A stretch of DNA of 64,000 nucleotides. Origin: Pseudoduganella rivuli. Lineage in GTDB: Bacteria; Pseudomonadota; Gammaproteobacteria; Burkholderiales; Burkholderiaceae_D. The stretch covers positions 179,829 through 243,828 of the forward strand of contig NZ_WKJJ01000013.1 in the NCBI RefSeq assembly GCF_009674485.1, given 5' to 3'. Shown here one piece after another: positions 8,524 through 17,229 of the stretch. The position numbers were made by a program, and so were the translations under genes. Each line of letters opens with the position of its first letter. Position 1 is the stretch's first letter. The notes under the pieces are model-generated. The model ran no database searches and was not told the DNA's origin. It saw only the letters and a program-made list of their open reading frames with translations.

Positions 8524-8967
8524 ATGCAAGCAGCAAAGATTCAAAGCAACATCGGAGTACGCCGCGCTCAAGGTTTTACGCTGCTGGAATTGCTGGTGGT
8601 GATCGTGATCATTGGCTTGCTGGCGGCATATGTCGGTCCCAAATATTTCTCCCAGCTGGGCAAATCCGAAGTCACCGTAGCCAAAGCCCAGATCGAAGCG
8701 TTTGAAAAATCGCTGGACACCTACCGTCTCGATGTCGGCCGTTATCCGACCGCCGAGGAAGGCTTGAATGCCCTGTTGACGGCGCCTGCATCGGCCGGCG
8801 CCAAGTGGAATGGGCCTTACCTGAAAAAAGGCATCCCGCCGGATCCATGGGGCCGCGCCTACCTGTACCGCGCACCCGGCACCAAGGCCGAGTATGAAAT
8901 CGTCTCGCTCGGCAAGGATGGCCAGCCCGGTGGCGAAGGCGAAAACGCCGACATCTCTTCGCAATAA
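8524..8967 (+). CDS. gspG: type II secretion major pseudopilin GspG
   Basis: 147 residues. The start ATG at 8524 is preceded by GAGGAG at 8511-8516; a TTG upstream at 8509 is less likely. A class III prepilin signal is present: a short basic leader ending in QG, then FTLLELLVVIVIIGLLAAYV with Phe1 and Glu5. The rest matches GspG: SLDTYRLDVGRYPTAEEGL and LKKGIPPDPWGRAYLYR, ending in a calcium-site-like, Asp-rich segment (NADISSQ). GspG polymerises into the periplasmic pseudopilus that pushes substrates through the secretin. It needs a prepilin peptidase, which is not in this window. First gene of the cluster running to 18,097. Confidence 0.93.
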   Translation: MQAAKIQSNIGVRRAQGFTLLELLVVIVIIGLLAAYVGPKYFSQLGKSEVTVAKAQIEAFEKSLDTYRLDVGRYPTAEEGLNALLTAPASAGAKWNGPYLKKGIPPDPWGRAYLYRAPGTKAEYEIVSLGKDGQPGGEGENADISSQ

Positions 8968-9015
8968 CATTTTTTTGGGCATTTCCCGCGCATTGCCTGT
9001 ATAGTTATCGATATC

Positions 9016-10197
9016 ATGCAGTTCGATGTCCGCACCCTGTCGCCGGAAATGGTGATCGGCCACCTGGTAGTGGATGGCCGCGACGAAACCGATGCGCGCC
9101 GCCAAGTGGAGGCGCGCGGTCTGTTTGTGTCATCGATTTCGCCCGTCAGCGGCGCCCGGCGCGGCCGCGGCAAGTCGCTGTCGATTTTGCTGTTCAGCCA
9201 GGAGTTGCTGGCGCTGCTGAACGCGGGCCTGGGCGTGGTGGAAGCGCTGGAAGCGCTGCTGGAAAAGGAAGCCGCGCCGGCCACGCGCACCGTGCTGGAA
9301 CGCCTGCTGGGCGGCCTGCGCGAAGGCCAGCGTTTTTCCGCCGTGCTGGCCGACCAGCCGGACCTGTTCCCGCCGCTGTACATCGGTATCGTGCGCGCCG
9401 CCGAAGGCACCAGCGATTTGCCGCGCGCGCTGGCGCGCTACATCGAATACCAGCAGCGCATCGACCTGGTGCGCGGCAAGATCGTCAGCGCCGCGATTTA
9501 CCCGTGCATCCTGCTGCTGGTGGGCGGCGGCGTCAGTTTGTTCCTGATCGCGTACGTGGTGCCGCGTTTTGCCGAGGTGTACCAGGGCGCGGGCCGCAAT
9601 TTGCCATGGATGTCGCAAGTGATGCTGAGTTGGGGGCAGTTTGCGGCCGAGCATACGGCCGGCTTGCTGGGTGGCGTGGCGCTGGGCTTGGCGGCGCTGG
9701 TGCTGGGCATCCGGCGCTTGCTGTCCAATGGCGGGCTGGCCCGGCTGCTGTCGGCCATGCCGGGGATCGGCGAGCGGATCCGCATTTACGAATTGTCGCG
9801 GCTTTACCTGACGCTGGGCATGCTGAGCGAAGGGGGCATCACCATCATCCACGCGATTGAAACCGTGCAGGGCATGGTGTCGGCCTCGGTGCGCGACAAC
9901 CTGCATGCGGCGCGGCTGGAAATCGAAGCGGGCTTGCCACTGTCGACCGCGTTTGAAAGCAACGGGCTGACCACGCCGATTTCGCTGCGCATGCTGCGTG
10001 TGGGCGAGCGCACGGGCGACATGGGGCCGATGCTGACGCAATCGGCCGCGTTCTATGACGGCGAAATTTCGCGCTGGATCGACCGCTTTACCCGCACCTT
10101 CGAACCCCTGCTGATGGCCGCCATCGGCCTGGTGGTCGGCGCCATCGTGGTGCTGCTGTATATGCCTATTTTTGACCTGGCGGGAGACATGTCATGA
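9016..10197 (+). CDS. gspF: type II secretion/type IV pilus inner membrane platform protein GspF
   Basis: 393 residues with the duplicated T2SSF domain (about 60-190 and 265-390) and three membrane segments (near 165-190, 210-235 and 365-385). The motif RVGERTGDMGPML is the typical second-repeat signature. GspF is the polytopic platform that couples the ATPase to pseudopilin extraction from the membrane. It follows gspG after 48 bases and its stop overlaps the start of gspE by four bases (ATGA), indicating one operon. Confidence 0.93.
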   Translation: MQFDVRTLSPEMVIGHLVVDGRDETDARRQVEARGLFVSSISPVSGARRGRGKSLSILLFSQELLALLNAGLGVVEALEALLEKEAAPATRTVLERLLGGLREGQRFSAVLADQPDLFPPLYIGIVRAAEGTSDLPRALARYIEYQQRIDLVRGKIVSAAIYPCILLLVGGGVSLFLIAYVVPRFAEVYQGAGRNLPWMSQVMLSWGQFAAEHTAGLLGGVALGLAALVLGIRRLLSNGGLARLLSAMPGIGERIRIYELSRLYLTLGMLSEGGITIIHAIETVQGMVSASVRDNLHAARLEIEAGLPLSTAFESNGLTTPISLRMLRVGERTGDMGPMLTQSAAFYDGEISRWIDRFTRTFEPLLMAAIGLVVGAIVVLLYMPIFDLAGDMS

Positions 10198-11870
10198 CGA
10201 TCGATTCCGCGATGCTGGTGCGCGCCCGCGCGCGCCGCGAACAGACCAAGCGCACGCTGGTGGATGAACTGGAAGCGCTGACGGGCATCGAGCCGCGCGT
10301 GGCGGTGCAGGAACTGGCCAAACCGTTCGGCCTGCAAGTGGTGGAAACGGCGGACATGCTGGCATGGTCGACCGCGTTCGATCTGCTGCCGCTGTCGCAG
10401 GCGATGGCGCGCCATTGCGTGCTGCTGCGCGGCGCCGACCAGGCGCCGGTGGGCGTGATTGCCGACCCGTTCGACCTCGATTTGCAAACCTGGCTGTCGA
10501 CCCACGCGCGCGCCACGCCGCATGCGCCGCTCCGGCTGGTGCTGGCGCTGCAGTCCGATATCCAGGCATACCTGTCGAAGCAGGAAGAATCCGCGCGCGC
10601 CGTGGACACCTTACTGCCCGGCGCCGCGGACGGGCGGCGCGACGGCAAGACTGCCGCCATCCTGTCCTTCGCTTCCGCGTCGGAAGCGGCCAGTCCCGCC
10701 GTGCGGCTGGTCAATTCCACGCTGTATGACGCATTGAAAGCGGGTGCATCGGACATCCACCTGGAAAGCACGGCCGGCGGCCTGGCCGTCAAGTACCGGG
10801 TCGACGGCGTGCTCGATCATGCCACTTCCGTCAATGGCATCGAAGTGGCGGAACAAATCATTTCGCGTTTAAAAGTGCTGGCGGAACTGGATATCGCGGA
10901 GCGCCGCGTGCCGCAGGATGGCAGCTTCCGCGTCGAATCGGGCGGCCGCGAAATCGACTTGCGCGTCTCGATCATGCCGTCCATCCACGGCGAAGACGCC
11001 GTGATCCGCGTGCTGGACAAGCGCGCCATGATCGAATCGTATGGTTCGCTGACCCTGGAAGCGCTGGGTTTCGACGCGCCATCGCTGGCCTCCTTGCGCA
11101 CGCTGGCGCAGGAAGCGTACGGCATGCTGCTGGTGACGGGACCGACCGGTTCCGGCAAGACCACCACGCTGTACGCGGCGCTGACGGAAATCCACAATGG
11201 CCGCGAAAAAATCATCACGATCGAAGACCCGGTCGAATACCAGTTGCCCGGCATCCTGCAAATTCCCGTCAATGAAAAGAAGGGCCTGAGCTTCGCCAAG
11301 GGCTTGCGCTCGATCCTGCGCCACGACCCGGACAAGATCATGGTGGGGGAAATCCGCGATCGCGAAACCGCGGAAATCGCCGTGCAGTCGGCGCTGACGG
11401 GCCACCTGGTATTGACCACCGTGCACGCCAATAACGTGTTCGACGTGTTCGGCCGCTTCACGCACATGGGCATCGATCCGTATGCGTTCGTGTCGGCGCT
11501 GAACGGCATCTGGGCTCAGCGCCTGGTGCGTATCAATTGCCCCCATTGCGCGGCGCAATACACTCCATCAGACCAGGAGCTGGCCAGCGTCAGCCTGACG
11601 CGCGCCGACGTGCACGACTACCGTTTCATGGAAGGCAAAGGTTGCGGCGATTGCCGTGGCACCGGCTACAAGGGACGCCGTTCGATTGCGGAAATCCTCA
11701 CATTGAACGATGAAATCCGCGAACTGATCGTCGACAAGCGTCCGATCCGGCAAATCAAGCAGGCCGCCTACGCCAACGGTACCCGTTCGCTGCGCGCGGC
11801 CGCGCTGGAAGTGGTGAAGCGCGGCGGCACCACGCTGGCGGAAATTAAACGGGTGACATTGCATGCCTGA
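10194..11870 (+). CDS. gspE: type II secretion/type IV pilus assembly ATPase GspE
   Basis: 558 residues. An N-terminal GspE/PilB domain (about 30-150) is followed by the AAA-like secretion ATPase core. Visible motifs: Walker A GPTGSGKTT starting at residue 316, Asp box IITIEDPVEYQLPG, Walker B region DKIMVGEIRDRETAE, and His box TGHLVLTTVHANN. A zinc-binding insertion has CPHC and CGDC, as in PilB/GspE assembly ATPases. It powers pseudopilus extension from the cytoplasmic side. It overlaps gspF by four bases and the next gene by eight. Confidence 0.95.
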   Translation: MTIDSAMLVRARARREQTKRTLVDELEALTGIEPRVAVQELAKPFGLQVVETADMLAWSTAFDLLPLSQAMARHCVLLRGADQAPVGVIADPFDLDLQTWLSTHARATPHAPLRLVLALQSDIQAYLSKQEESARAVDTLLPGAADGRRDGKTAAILSFASASEAASPAVRLVNSTLYDALKAGASDIHLESTAGGLAVKYRVDGVLDHATSVNGIEVAEQIISRLKVLAELDIAERRVPQDGSFRVESGGREIDLRVSIMPSIHGEDAVIRVLDKRAMIESYGSLTLEALGFDAPSLASLRTLAQEAYGMLLVTGPTGSGKTTTLYAALTEIHNGREKIITIEDPVEYQLPGILQIPVNEKKGLSFAKGLRSILRHDPDKIMVGEIRDRETAEIAVQSALTGHLVLTTVHANNVFDVFGRFTHMGIDPYAFVSALNGIWAQRLVRINCPHCAAQYTPSDQELASVSLTRADVHDYRFMEGKGCGDCRGTGYKGRRSIAEILTLNDEIRELIVDKRPIRQIKQAAYANGTRSLRAAALEVVKRGGTTLAEIKRVTLHA

Positions 11871-12678
11871 CGTAAGCAACCAGATGAAACGGCGTTTGCC
11901 CGGGCAGGCGCTGCGTATTTCCGTGTCGCGCCATGCCATCAGCGTGGTGCGCACCAGCCGCTGGAGCAAGGCGGCGCAGCCGCTGGTACGGCAGGCGTTT
12001 TCACCGGAAGACGCCGGCGCCCACCACGACCAGCAAGCCCTGGGCATCGCGTTGCGCGACGTGCTGGCCGGCCTGAATCCCGCCGGCTGGCCCGTGCATT
12101 TCGTGCTGGCCGATGAACTGGTGCGCATGTGGCAAGTGACACCGCCGGCGCAATCATCGCGCCTGGCCGACGTGGAGGCGGCCGCCGCGCTGCGCTTCTT
12201 TGCGCTGTATGGCGAAGCCCCGGCCAACTGGCATATCGCCGGCGACTGGGATACACGCGCACCGTTTTTTGCCGCGGCGATGCCCCGTCCTTTGCTGGCG
12301 ATGCTGGAACAGGTGGCGCAGGAACTGGGCATGGCCATCGTGGCGGTGCAGCCGCAAGTGGTGGCGGCCTGGAACCACTGGCGCCGCGCCATCCGGCAGG
12401 GGGCGTGGTTCGGGCAGGTGCACGACGGCTTGCTGGCGCTGGGCATTGCCGACGGCGGCCGCTTGCGTGCCGTGCGGATCGTACCGCTGCCGGCCGGCGC
12501 CGGCCACGAATGGCTGACGCAAACCGTGCAGCGGGAAGCACTGCTGGCCGCCGTGGAGGGGCCGGAATTGCTGCACCTGTGCGGCGCCGTGCCGCCGCTG
12601 CTGGCCAAGCCCGCTGCACAGGGCTGTACCCCGGTCGCCATGCTGGGCGCCGCGCTGCCGGGCGAGGTGGCCGCATGA
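11863..12678 (+). CDS. PilM/GspL-cytoplasmic-domain-like assembly protein
   Basis: 271 residues with no membrane segment. The position directly after the ATPase and before a PilN-like and a PilO-like protein indicates the actin-like cytoplasmic subunit (PilM, or the cytoplasmic half of GspL). Sequence similarity is weak: some regions (MPRPLLAMLEQVAQELG) resemble MshI/PilM-type proteins, but I cannot see an intact ATP-binding signature. It would link the ATPase ring to the inner membrane subcomplex. Start overlaps gspE by eight bases; its stop overlaps the next start (ATGA). Confidence 0.6.
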   Translation: MPDVSNQMKRRLPGQALRISVSRHAISVVRTSRWSKAAQPLVRQAFSPEDAGAHHDQQALGIALRDVLAGLNPAGWPVHFVLADELVRMWQVTPPAQSSRLADVEAAAALRFFALYGEAPANWHIAGDWDTRAPFFAAAMPRPLLAMLEQVAQELGMAIVAVQPQVVAAWNHWRRAIRQGAWFGQVHDGLLALGIADGGRLRAVRIVPLPAGAGHEWLTQTVQREALLAAVEGPELLHLCGAVPPLLAKPAAQGCTPVAMLGAALPGEVAA

Positions 12679-13220
12679 GGAAAATGCTGATTGATTTCGC
12701 TGCGCCTTCACTGCGCCGCACGCTGTACCGCACCCCGCCGCTGGCCTGGGCCGCGCTGCTGGCGGGCAGTCTGCTGTGCGCCGGCGCCGTGTATATGGGT
12801 TATCACACGCTGGCGCAAATGCGCGCGGCCGATGCCCGCATCGCACGCGCGCAGCGGGCGCTGCTGCCTGCGGCCAGGGTGCGCACGGACGTGGCGAAGG
12901 CGGCGATTCCCGAAGCGCAGGCCAAGGCTGTCAACGGCGCTGTCATGCAATTGAATTTGCCGTGGCGCGCATTGCAGCAATCGGTGGCGGAATCCACGCC
13001 GAAGAGTATCGGCTTGCTAGCGCTGGAGCCGGACCCGCGCAAGCAGGTGCTGAAAATCACGGCCGAAGCAAAGACTGCGGATGACATGATTGCGTATATC
13101 GAACAGTTGAAAGAGCAGGAATTCTTTGCCGCCGCCGTGCTGGCGCGCCACGAAGTGATGGAATCGGCCCCGAACCGCCCGCTGCGGTTCCAGGTGGAAG
13201 TGCAGTGGGTGGCGCCATGA
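12675..13220 (+). CDS. PilN-like inner membrane assembly protein
   Basis: 181 residues. A short cytoplasmic N-terminus (MRKMLIDFAAPSLRR) is followed by one membrane helix (about 24-46), a coiled-coil-like segment and a periplasmic ferredoxin-like domain with the characteristic late pattern ITAEAKTADDMIAYIEQL. This topology and order match PilN (or the C-terminal half of GspL). It would form the inner membrane alignment complex with the PilO-like protein. The ATG at 12675 overlaps the previous stop; its own stop overlaps the next start. Confidence 0.7.
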   Translation: MRKMLIDFAAPSLRRTLYRTPPLAWAALLAGSLLCAGAVYMGYHTLAQMRAADARIARAQRALLPAARVRTDVAKAAIPEAQAKAVNGAVMQLNLPWRALQQSVAESTPKSIGLLALEPDPRKQVLKITAEAKTADDMIAYIEQLKEQEFFAAAVLARHEVMESAPNRPLRFQVEVQWVAP

Positions 13221-13786
13221 CGCGGCCGGCAATGGAACTGGCGCCATTGCTGCTGCGCGCGCGCGTGGCCGCGCTGCGCGCCGGTCCGGTGGCCTGCGCG
13301 GCCGCGGTACTGGGTGTGGCCGCGATCGCCGCATGGGCGTGGGTGATGCCGCAGCGCTCCGCCTTGCAGCAAAAGCTGGCGTACGAGCGCGCGCATCCGG
13401 CATCGGCGGCGCCGGCAACGCTGGCGGTGGCGGCGCCGCCGCCATCGGCGGATGAAAACCTGACGGCGTTTTACCAGGCGCTGGGTGAAAAGCGCCATGC
13501 CGAACAATACGTCAAAGTGCTGTTCGGCTTGGCCGGCAAGGCGGGATTGACGCTGTCGCAGGGTGAATACAAGTTCAGCTACGACAAGGCCAGCCGCGTG
13601 ACGGCGTACCAAGTGATCCTGCCCGTCAAAGGCGGTTACCAGGCGATCTGGCAATTTGCGCTGGAAGCCTTGCGCGCGCTGCCGTTCGCGGCGCTGGACG
13701 ATGTCGGCTTCCGCCGCGACACCATTGCCGACACCCAGGTGGAAGCCCGGGTGCGGCTGACGTTTTATTTGAAGGATGCGCCATGA
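13217..13786 (+). CDS. PilO/GspM-like inner membrane assembly protein
   Basis: 189 residues with one membrane helix (about 23-43), an Ala/Pro linker and a periplasmic domain (about 75-185) of ferredoxin-like pattern (QVILPVKGGYQAIWQFALE). This is the expected partner of the PilN-like protein, heterodimerising through the periplasmic domains. Coupled to its neighbours by four-base overlaps on both sides. It could equally be called GspM-like; the distinction cannot be made by eye. Confidence 0.65.
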   Translation: MTRPAMELAPLLLRARVAALRAGPVACAAAVLGVAAIAAWAWVMPQRSALQQKLAYERAHPASAAPATLAVAAPPPSADENLTAFYQALGEKRHAEQYVKVLFGLAGKAGLTLSQGEYKFSYDKASRVTAYQVILPVKGGYQAIWQFALEALRALPFAALDDVGFRRDTIADTQVEARVRLTFYLKDAP

Positions 13787-14367
13787 CGCCGCGCCATTTG
13801 CTGATGGGCGCGGCCCTGGTGGGCGCCGCTGCGCTGGTGCTGTTTGGCGATAATGCGCCGGACAGCGGCGTGGCGGAACCGGCGGAACGGCATGCGCCCA
13901 AAGGCGGGCCGTCGGCCGCGCCATCCACCGCTCCGCCAGTGCAGGCCGAAACGGCGGCCGCCCTTCCGGCACGCGCCGGCAAGGGCGCGCCGCCGGCCGA
14001 CGTGGCGATCCTGCGCCTGCTGCCCCGCGCGCAACTGGTGGGCGAGCCCGGCGATGCCGTGATTGCCGGCGCCGAAGGCATGTTCGGCACGCAAAGTTTT
14101 ACGCCGCCCCCGCCGCCGCCACCCCCGCCACCTCCGCCACCACCACCGGTGGCGCCGCCGCTGCCTTATACGTTTATCGGCAAGGCGGTGTCGGACGGGG
14201 TGTGGGAAGTATTCCTCGCGCGCGGCCCGGACCGCACGCTGCTTGTGCGCACGCAGATGGTGCTCGATGGCGCATACCGCGTCGACGCGATCGCGCCGCC
14301 TGTGATGAAACTGACTTACCTGCCGCTGAACCAGGTCCAGCAGCTTAATATTGGAGTAGCCGACTGA
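13783..14367 (+). CDS. PilP/GspC-like protein with a 15-proline run
   Basis: 194 residues: an N-terminal hydrophobic segment (about 5-22), an Ala/Pro-rich linker, a stretch of 15 consecutive prolines (codons 14,104-14,148) and a C-terminal beta domain (about 125-190) with the pattern YTFIGKAVSDGVWEVFLARG. That domain resembles the secretin-binding homology region of GspC/PilP, which contacts the periplasmic part of the secretin. Translation of the proline run should require elongation factor P. The gene lies directly before the secretin (stop and start share one base), supporting the role. Confidence 0.6.
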   Translation: MTPRHLLMGAALVGAAALVLFGDNAPDSGVAEPAERHAPKGGPSAAPSTAPPVQAETAAALPARAGKGAPPADVAILRLLPRAQLVGEPGDAVIAGAEGMFGTQSFTPPPPPPPPPPPPPPPVAPPLPYTFIGKAVSDGVWEVFLARGPDRTLLVRTQMVLDGAYRVDAIAPPVMKLTYLPLNQVQQLNIGVAD

Positions 14368-16376
14368 TGTCCCGCACACTGATCTACAAATCCACGCTGA
14401 CGGCGCTGGTGGCATTGACGCTGGGTGGCTGCGCCGCCCAGATGGCGTACCGCGAGGGCAATGCGCTGGTCGAACAGGACCAGGTGGAAGCGGGCCTGCT
14501 GAAATTCCAGGAAGCCATCGCGAAGGACCCGGCCAACGCGCAATACCGCACGGCGTTCCTGCAGGCGCGCGACCGCACCACGGTGCGCCTGCTGGACCAG
14601 GCCGAGCGCGACCTGGCGGAAGGGCGGCGCGACCTGGCGTTGCAGGGCTACCAGCGCGTGCTGGCATTGAACCCGCTGAATGAGCGGGGCCGCGCGGGTT
14701 TGCGCAGCGTGGAAACGGCGGAGCGCCAGGACAAGATGGTGGCGGCGGCGCGCGAGCAGGCGGACAAGAAAGAATATGACGGCGCCAAGCAAAAGCTGAA
14801 CGCCGTGCTGTCGGAGCGCCCGAACCACGAAGCGGCGCGCCAGTTGCTGCGCGAAGTGATGGAGAAAAGCGCCCAACCCACCATCGATGCGGGGCTGTCG
14901 AAAGCCTTCAAGCAACCGATCACGGTGGAGTTCCGCGATGCGCCGCTGAAGCAGGTGTTCGAAGTGATTGCGCGCCGTTCCGGCCTGAACTTCGTGTTCG
15001 ACAAGGATGTGAAGACGGACCAGAAAGCATCGATCTTCCTGAAGAATTCCACCGTCGAAGCGGCCGTGTATTACCTGCTGATGACGAACCAGCTGGAGCA
15101 GCAAGTCCTCGACGGCAACACCATCCTGATTTATCCGAACGTGGCGGCCAAGCTGAAGGAATACCAGGAAATGGTGGTGAAAACCTACTTCCTTTCCAAT
15201 GCGGAAGCGAAGTCGGTGGCCAACACGCTGAAAACGATCCTGAAGTCGCGCGATGTGGTGGTCGATGAAAAGCTGAATTTGCTGATCGTGCGCGACAATG
15301 CGGAAGCGATCCGCCTGGCGGACAGGCTGGTGGCGCTGCAGGACGTGGCGGAGCCGGAAGTCATGCTGGACGTGGAAATCCTCGAAGTCAAACGCACGCG
15401 CCTGATGGAACTGGGCGTGGCGTGGCCGTCGAAAGTCTCGTTCTCGCCCTTGATCACGTCCGGGGGTACGCAGCTCACCGTCAACGACTTGAACCACCTG
15501 AACCAGCGCACCATCGGCCTGTCCGGCATCACGGCCACCATCAATGCCAACAAGACCGATGGCGACACCAACTTGCTGGCCAATCCCCGCATCCGCGTGC
15601 GCAACAAGGAAAAAGCCAAGGTGCTGATCGGTGAAAAAGTGCCGGTGATTACCACCACGATTTCGCCGGGCACGGGCGGCTTTGCCAGCGAATCGGTCAG
15701 CTATGTCGACGTGGGCCTGACGTTGAACGCGGAACCGGTGATTTACCTGAACAATGAAGTGGGCATCCGCATTGCGCTGGAAGTGTCGAACCTGGTCAGC
15801 CAGATCGAAACCAAGTCCGGCACCAAGGCGTACCAGATCGGTACGCGCCAGGCATCGACCATGCTGCAATTGAAGGATGGCGAAAACCAGGTGCTGGCGG
15901 GCCTGATCAATAACGAAGACCGCAGTTCCGGCTCCAAGGTGCCGCTGGTGGGCGACTTGCCGCTGCTGGGCCGCCTGTTCGGCAGTCAGCTGGACGACAA
16001 GCAAAAGACGGAAATCGTGCTGTCGATTACGCCGCACCTGGTGCGCAATGTGCAGCGTCCCGACGCCACGGCGGCCGAGTTCTCGGCGGGTACGGAAGGC
16101 AACTTCCGTCGCCGTCCGGATCCGGCCGTGCGCCAGCCGGTGCAACTGCCCGGCGCCGCGCCCGCATCGGCGGCCCCTGTTCAGCCGGGCGCGCCGGCTG
16201 CTCCTGCGCCTGGCGCACCGGCATTGCCCGCGCCCGCCGTGCCAACGCCGCCGGCCGGCGTGCCGCTGTCGACCATGCAGCCGGGCCCGGCATCGTCGGC
16301 CGCGCCGCAGCCGCAGGATGCGCCGCCTCAGCCACAGCCGCAACCGCAACCTCAGCAGCCCCCCCAGCAGCAATGA
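14367..16376 (+). CDS. gspD: outer membrane secretin, GspD/PilQ/MshL type, with N-terminal TPR region
   Basis: 669 residues. Lipoprotein signal with lipobox LGGC at about 19-22. Residues about 30-165 look like tetratricopeptide repeats (EAIAKDPANAQYR, RVLALNPLNERGR) rather than a leading N0 domain. Then come a STN-like domain (VEFRDAPLKQVFEVIARRSG), NolW-type modules (KTYFLSNAEAKSVANTL), and the secretin domain ending with VPLVGDLPLLGRLF at about 525-540. The last 95 residues are a Pro/Ala/Gln-rich tail ending in QQPPQQQ. It forms the outer membrane channel of the system. TPR-fused secretins are known in some pilus-like systems, so this machine is not a classical Gsp system. Stop overlaps the next gene by four bases. 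Confidence 0.88.
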   Translation: MSRTLIYKSTLTALVALTLGGCAAQMAYREGNALVEQDQVEAGLLKFQEAIAKDPANAQYRTAFLQARDRTTVRLLDQAERDLAEGRRDLALQGYQRVLALNPLNERGRAGLRSVETAERQDKMVAAAREQADKKEYDGAKQKLNAVLSERPNHEAARQLLREVMEKSAQPTIDAGLSKAFKQPITVEFRDAPLKQVFEVIARRSGLNFVFDKDVKTDQKASIFLKNSTVEAAVYYLLMTNQLEQQVLDGNTILIYPNVAAKLKEYQEMVVKTYFLSNAEAKSVANTLKTILKSRDVVVDEKLNLLIVRDNAEAIRLADRLVALQDVAEPEVMLDVEILEVKRTRLMELGVAWPSKVSFSPLITSGGTQLTVNDLNHLNQRTIGLSGITATINANKTDGDTNLLANPRIRVRNKEKAKVLIGEKVPVITTTISPGTGGFASESVSYVDVGLTLNAEPVIYLNNEVGIRIALEVSNLVSQIETKSGTKAYQIGTRQASTMLQLKDGENQVLAGLINNEDRSSGSKVPLVGDLPLLGRLFGSQLDDKQKTEIVLSITPHLVRNVQRPDATAAEFSAGTEGNFRRRPDPAVRQPVQLPGAAPASAAPVQPGAPAAPAPGAPALPAPAVPTPPAGVPLSTMQPGPASSAAPQPQDAPPQPQPQPQPQQPPQQQ

Positions 16377-16855
16377 AACGTCGGCCGGCGCGCGGATTCA
16401 CGCTGATCGAGTTGCTGGTCACGCTGGCCATCCTCGGCCTGCTCAGCACACTCGTGATTCCCGTCGCGCAGGTGACGATACAGCGCCGCGATGAACAGGA
16501 ATTGCGCGTGGCGCTGCGGGAGATCCGCCACGCCATCGATGCCTATAAACAGGCCTATGACGAAGGCCGCATTCCCAAAGGGGCGCTGGGCGGCACCGGC
16601 TATCCGAAAAACCTGGAAGCGCTGGTGGAGGGCGTGGCCGACCAGCGCAGCCCCAAGCGCGCGAAAATGTTTTTCCTGCGCCGGATTCCCCGCGATCCGT
16701 TCAACCCGGATACGACGGCAACGCCCGCGCAATCGTGGGGCAAACGCAGCTATGCCAGCGATGCGGACGAACCGCGCGAAGGGGAAGATGTCTATGATGT
16801 GTTTTCACAGTCCGAGCGCACCGGCCTGAATGGCGTACCGTACCGAAAATGGTAA
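16373..16855 (+). CDS. pseudopilin (GspG/GspH-like)
   Basis: 160 residues with a prepilin leader (KRRPARG) and FTLIELLVTLAILGLLSTLV, with Phe1 and Glu5 intact. The globular part contains HAIDAYKQAYDEGRI, then a basic block (RSPKRAKMFFLRRIPRDPF) and a Trp-Gly region (QSWGKRSYAS), a pattern shared by GspG-like pseudopilins. It may be a minor pseudopilin. The start overlaps the secretin gene by four bases and the end overlaps the next pseudopilin by seven, so the three are one translationally coupled unit. Confidence 0.85.
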   Translation: MKRRPARGFTLIELLVTLAILGLLSTLVIPVAQVTIQRRDEQELRVALREIRHAIDAYKQAYDEGRIPKGALGGTGYPKNLEALVEGVADQRSPKRAKMFFLRRIPRDPFNPDTTATPAQSWGKRSYASDADEPREGEDVYDVFSQSERTGLNGVPYRKW

Positions 16856-17229
16856 AGATGAAAAACAAGGGCTTTACGCTGATTGAATTGCTGGTGGTGC
16901 TGGGCATCATCGCCTTGCTGCTGACCCTGGCCGTGCCGCGCTATTTCCCCAGCGTCGACAGCGCCAGGGAAACCATCCTGTCCGATAACCTGCGCCAGAC
17001 CCGTGCCGTTCTCGACCAGTATTACGGCGACACGGGCCGCTATCCCGATTCGCTGGAACAGCTGGTGGAAAAAAAATACCTGCGCGCCTTGCCAGTGGAC
17101 CCGATCACGGAAAGCACCTCCAGTTGGCTGCTGGTGCCGCCGGAAGAGGGGATCCAGGGGGGCGTGGCCGACATCAGGAGCGGCGCGCCGGGGAACGACC
17201 GCCATGGCAAACCGTATGCGGAATGGTAA
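16849..17229 (+). CDS. pseudopilin (GspG-like)
   Basis: 126 residues. Leader MVKMKNKG, then FTLIELLVVLGIIALLLTLAV with Glu5. The body holds LDQYYGDTGRYPDSLEQLV, the GspG alpha-helix and loop pattern, and RALPVDPITESTSSW. A second in-frame ATG at 16,858 is possible as start. Overlaps the gene before by seven bases and the gene after by up to 26 bases. Function within the pseudopilus (structural or initiating) is not clear. Confidence 0.85.
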   Translation: MVKMKNKGFTLIELLVVLGIIALLLTLAVPRYFPSVDSARETILSDNLRQTRAVLDQYYGDTGRYPDSLEQLVEKKYLRALPVDPITESTSSWLLVPPEEGIQGGVADIRSGAPGNDRHGKPYAEW

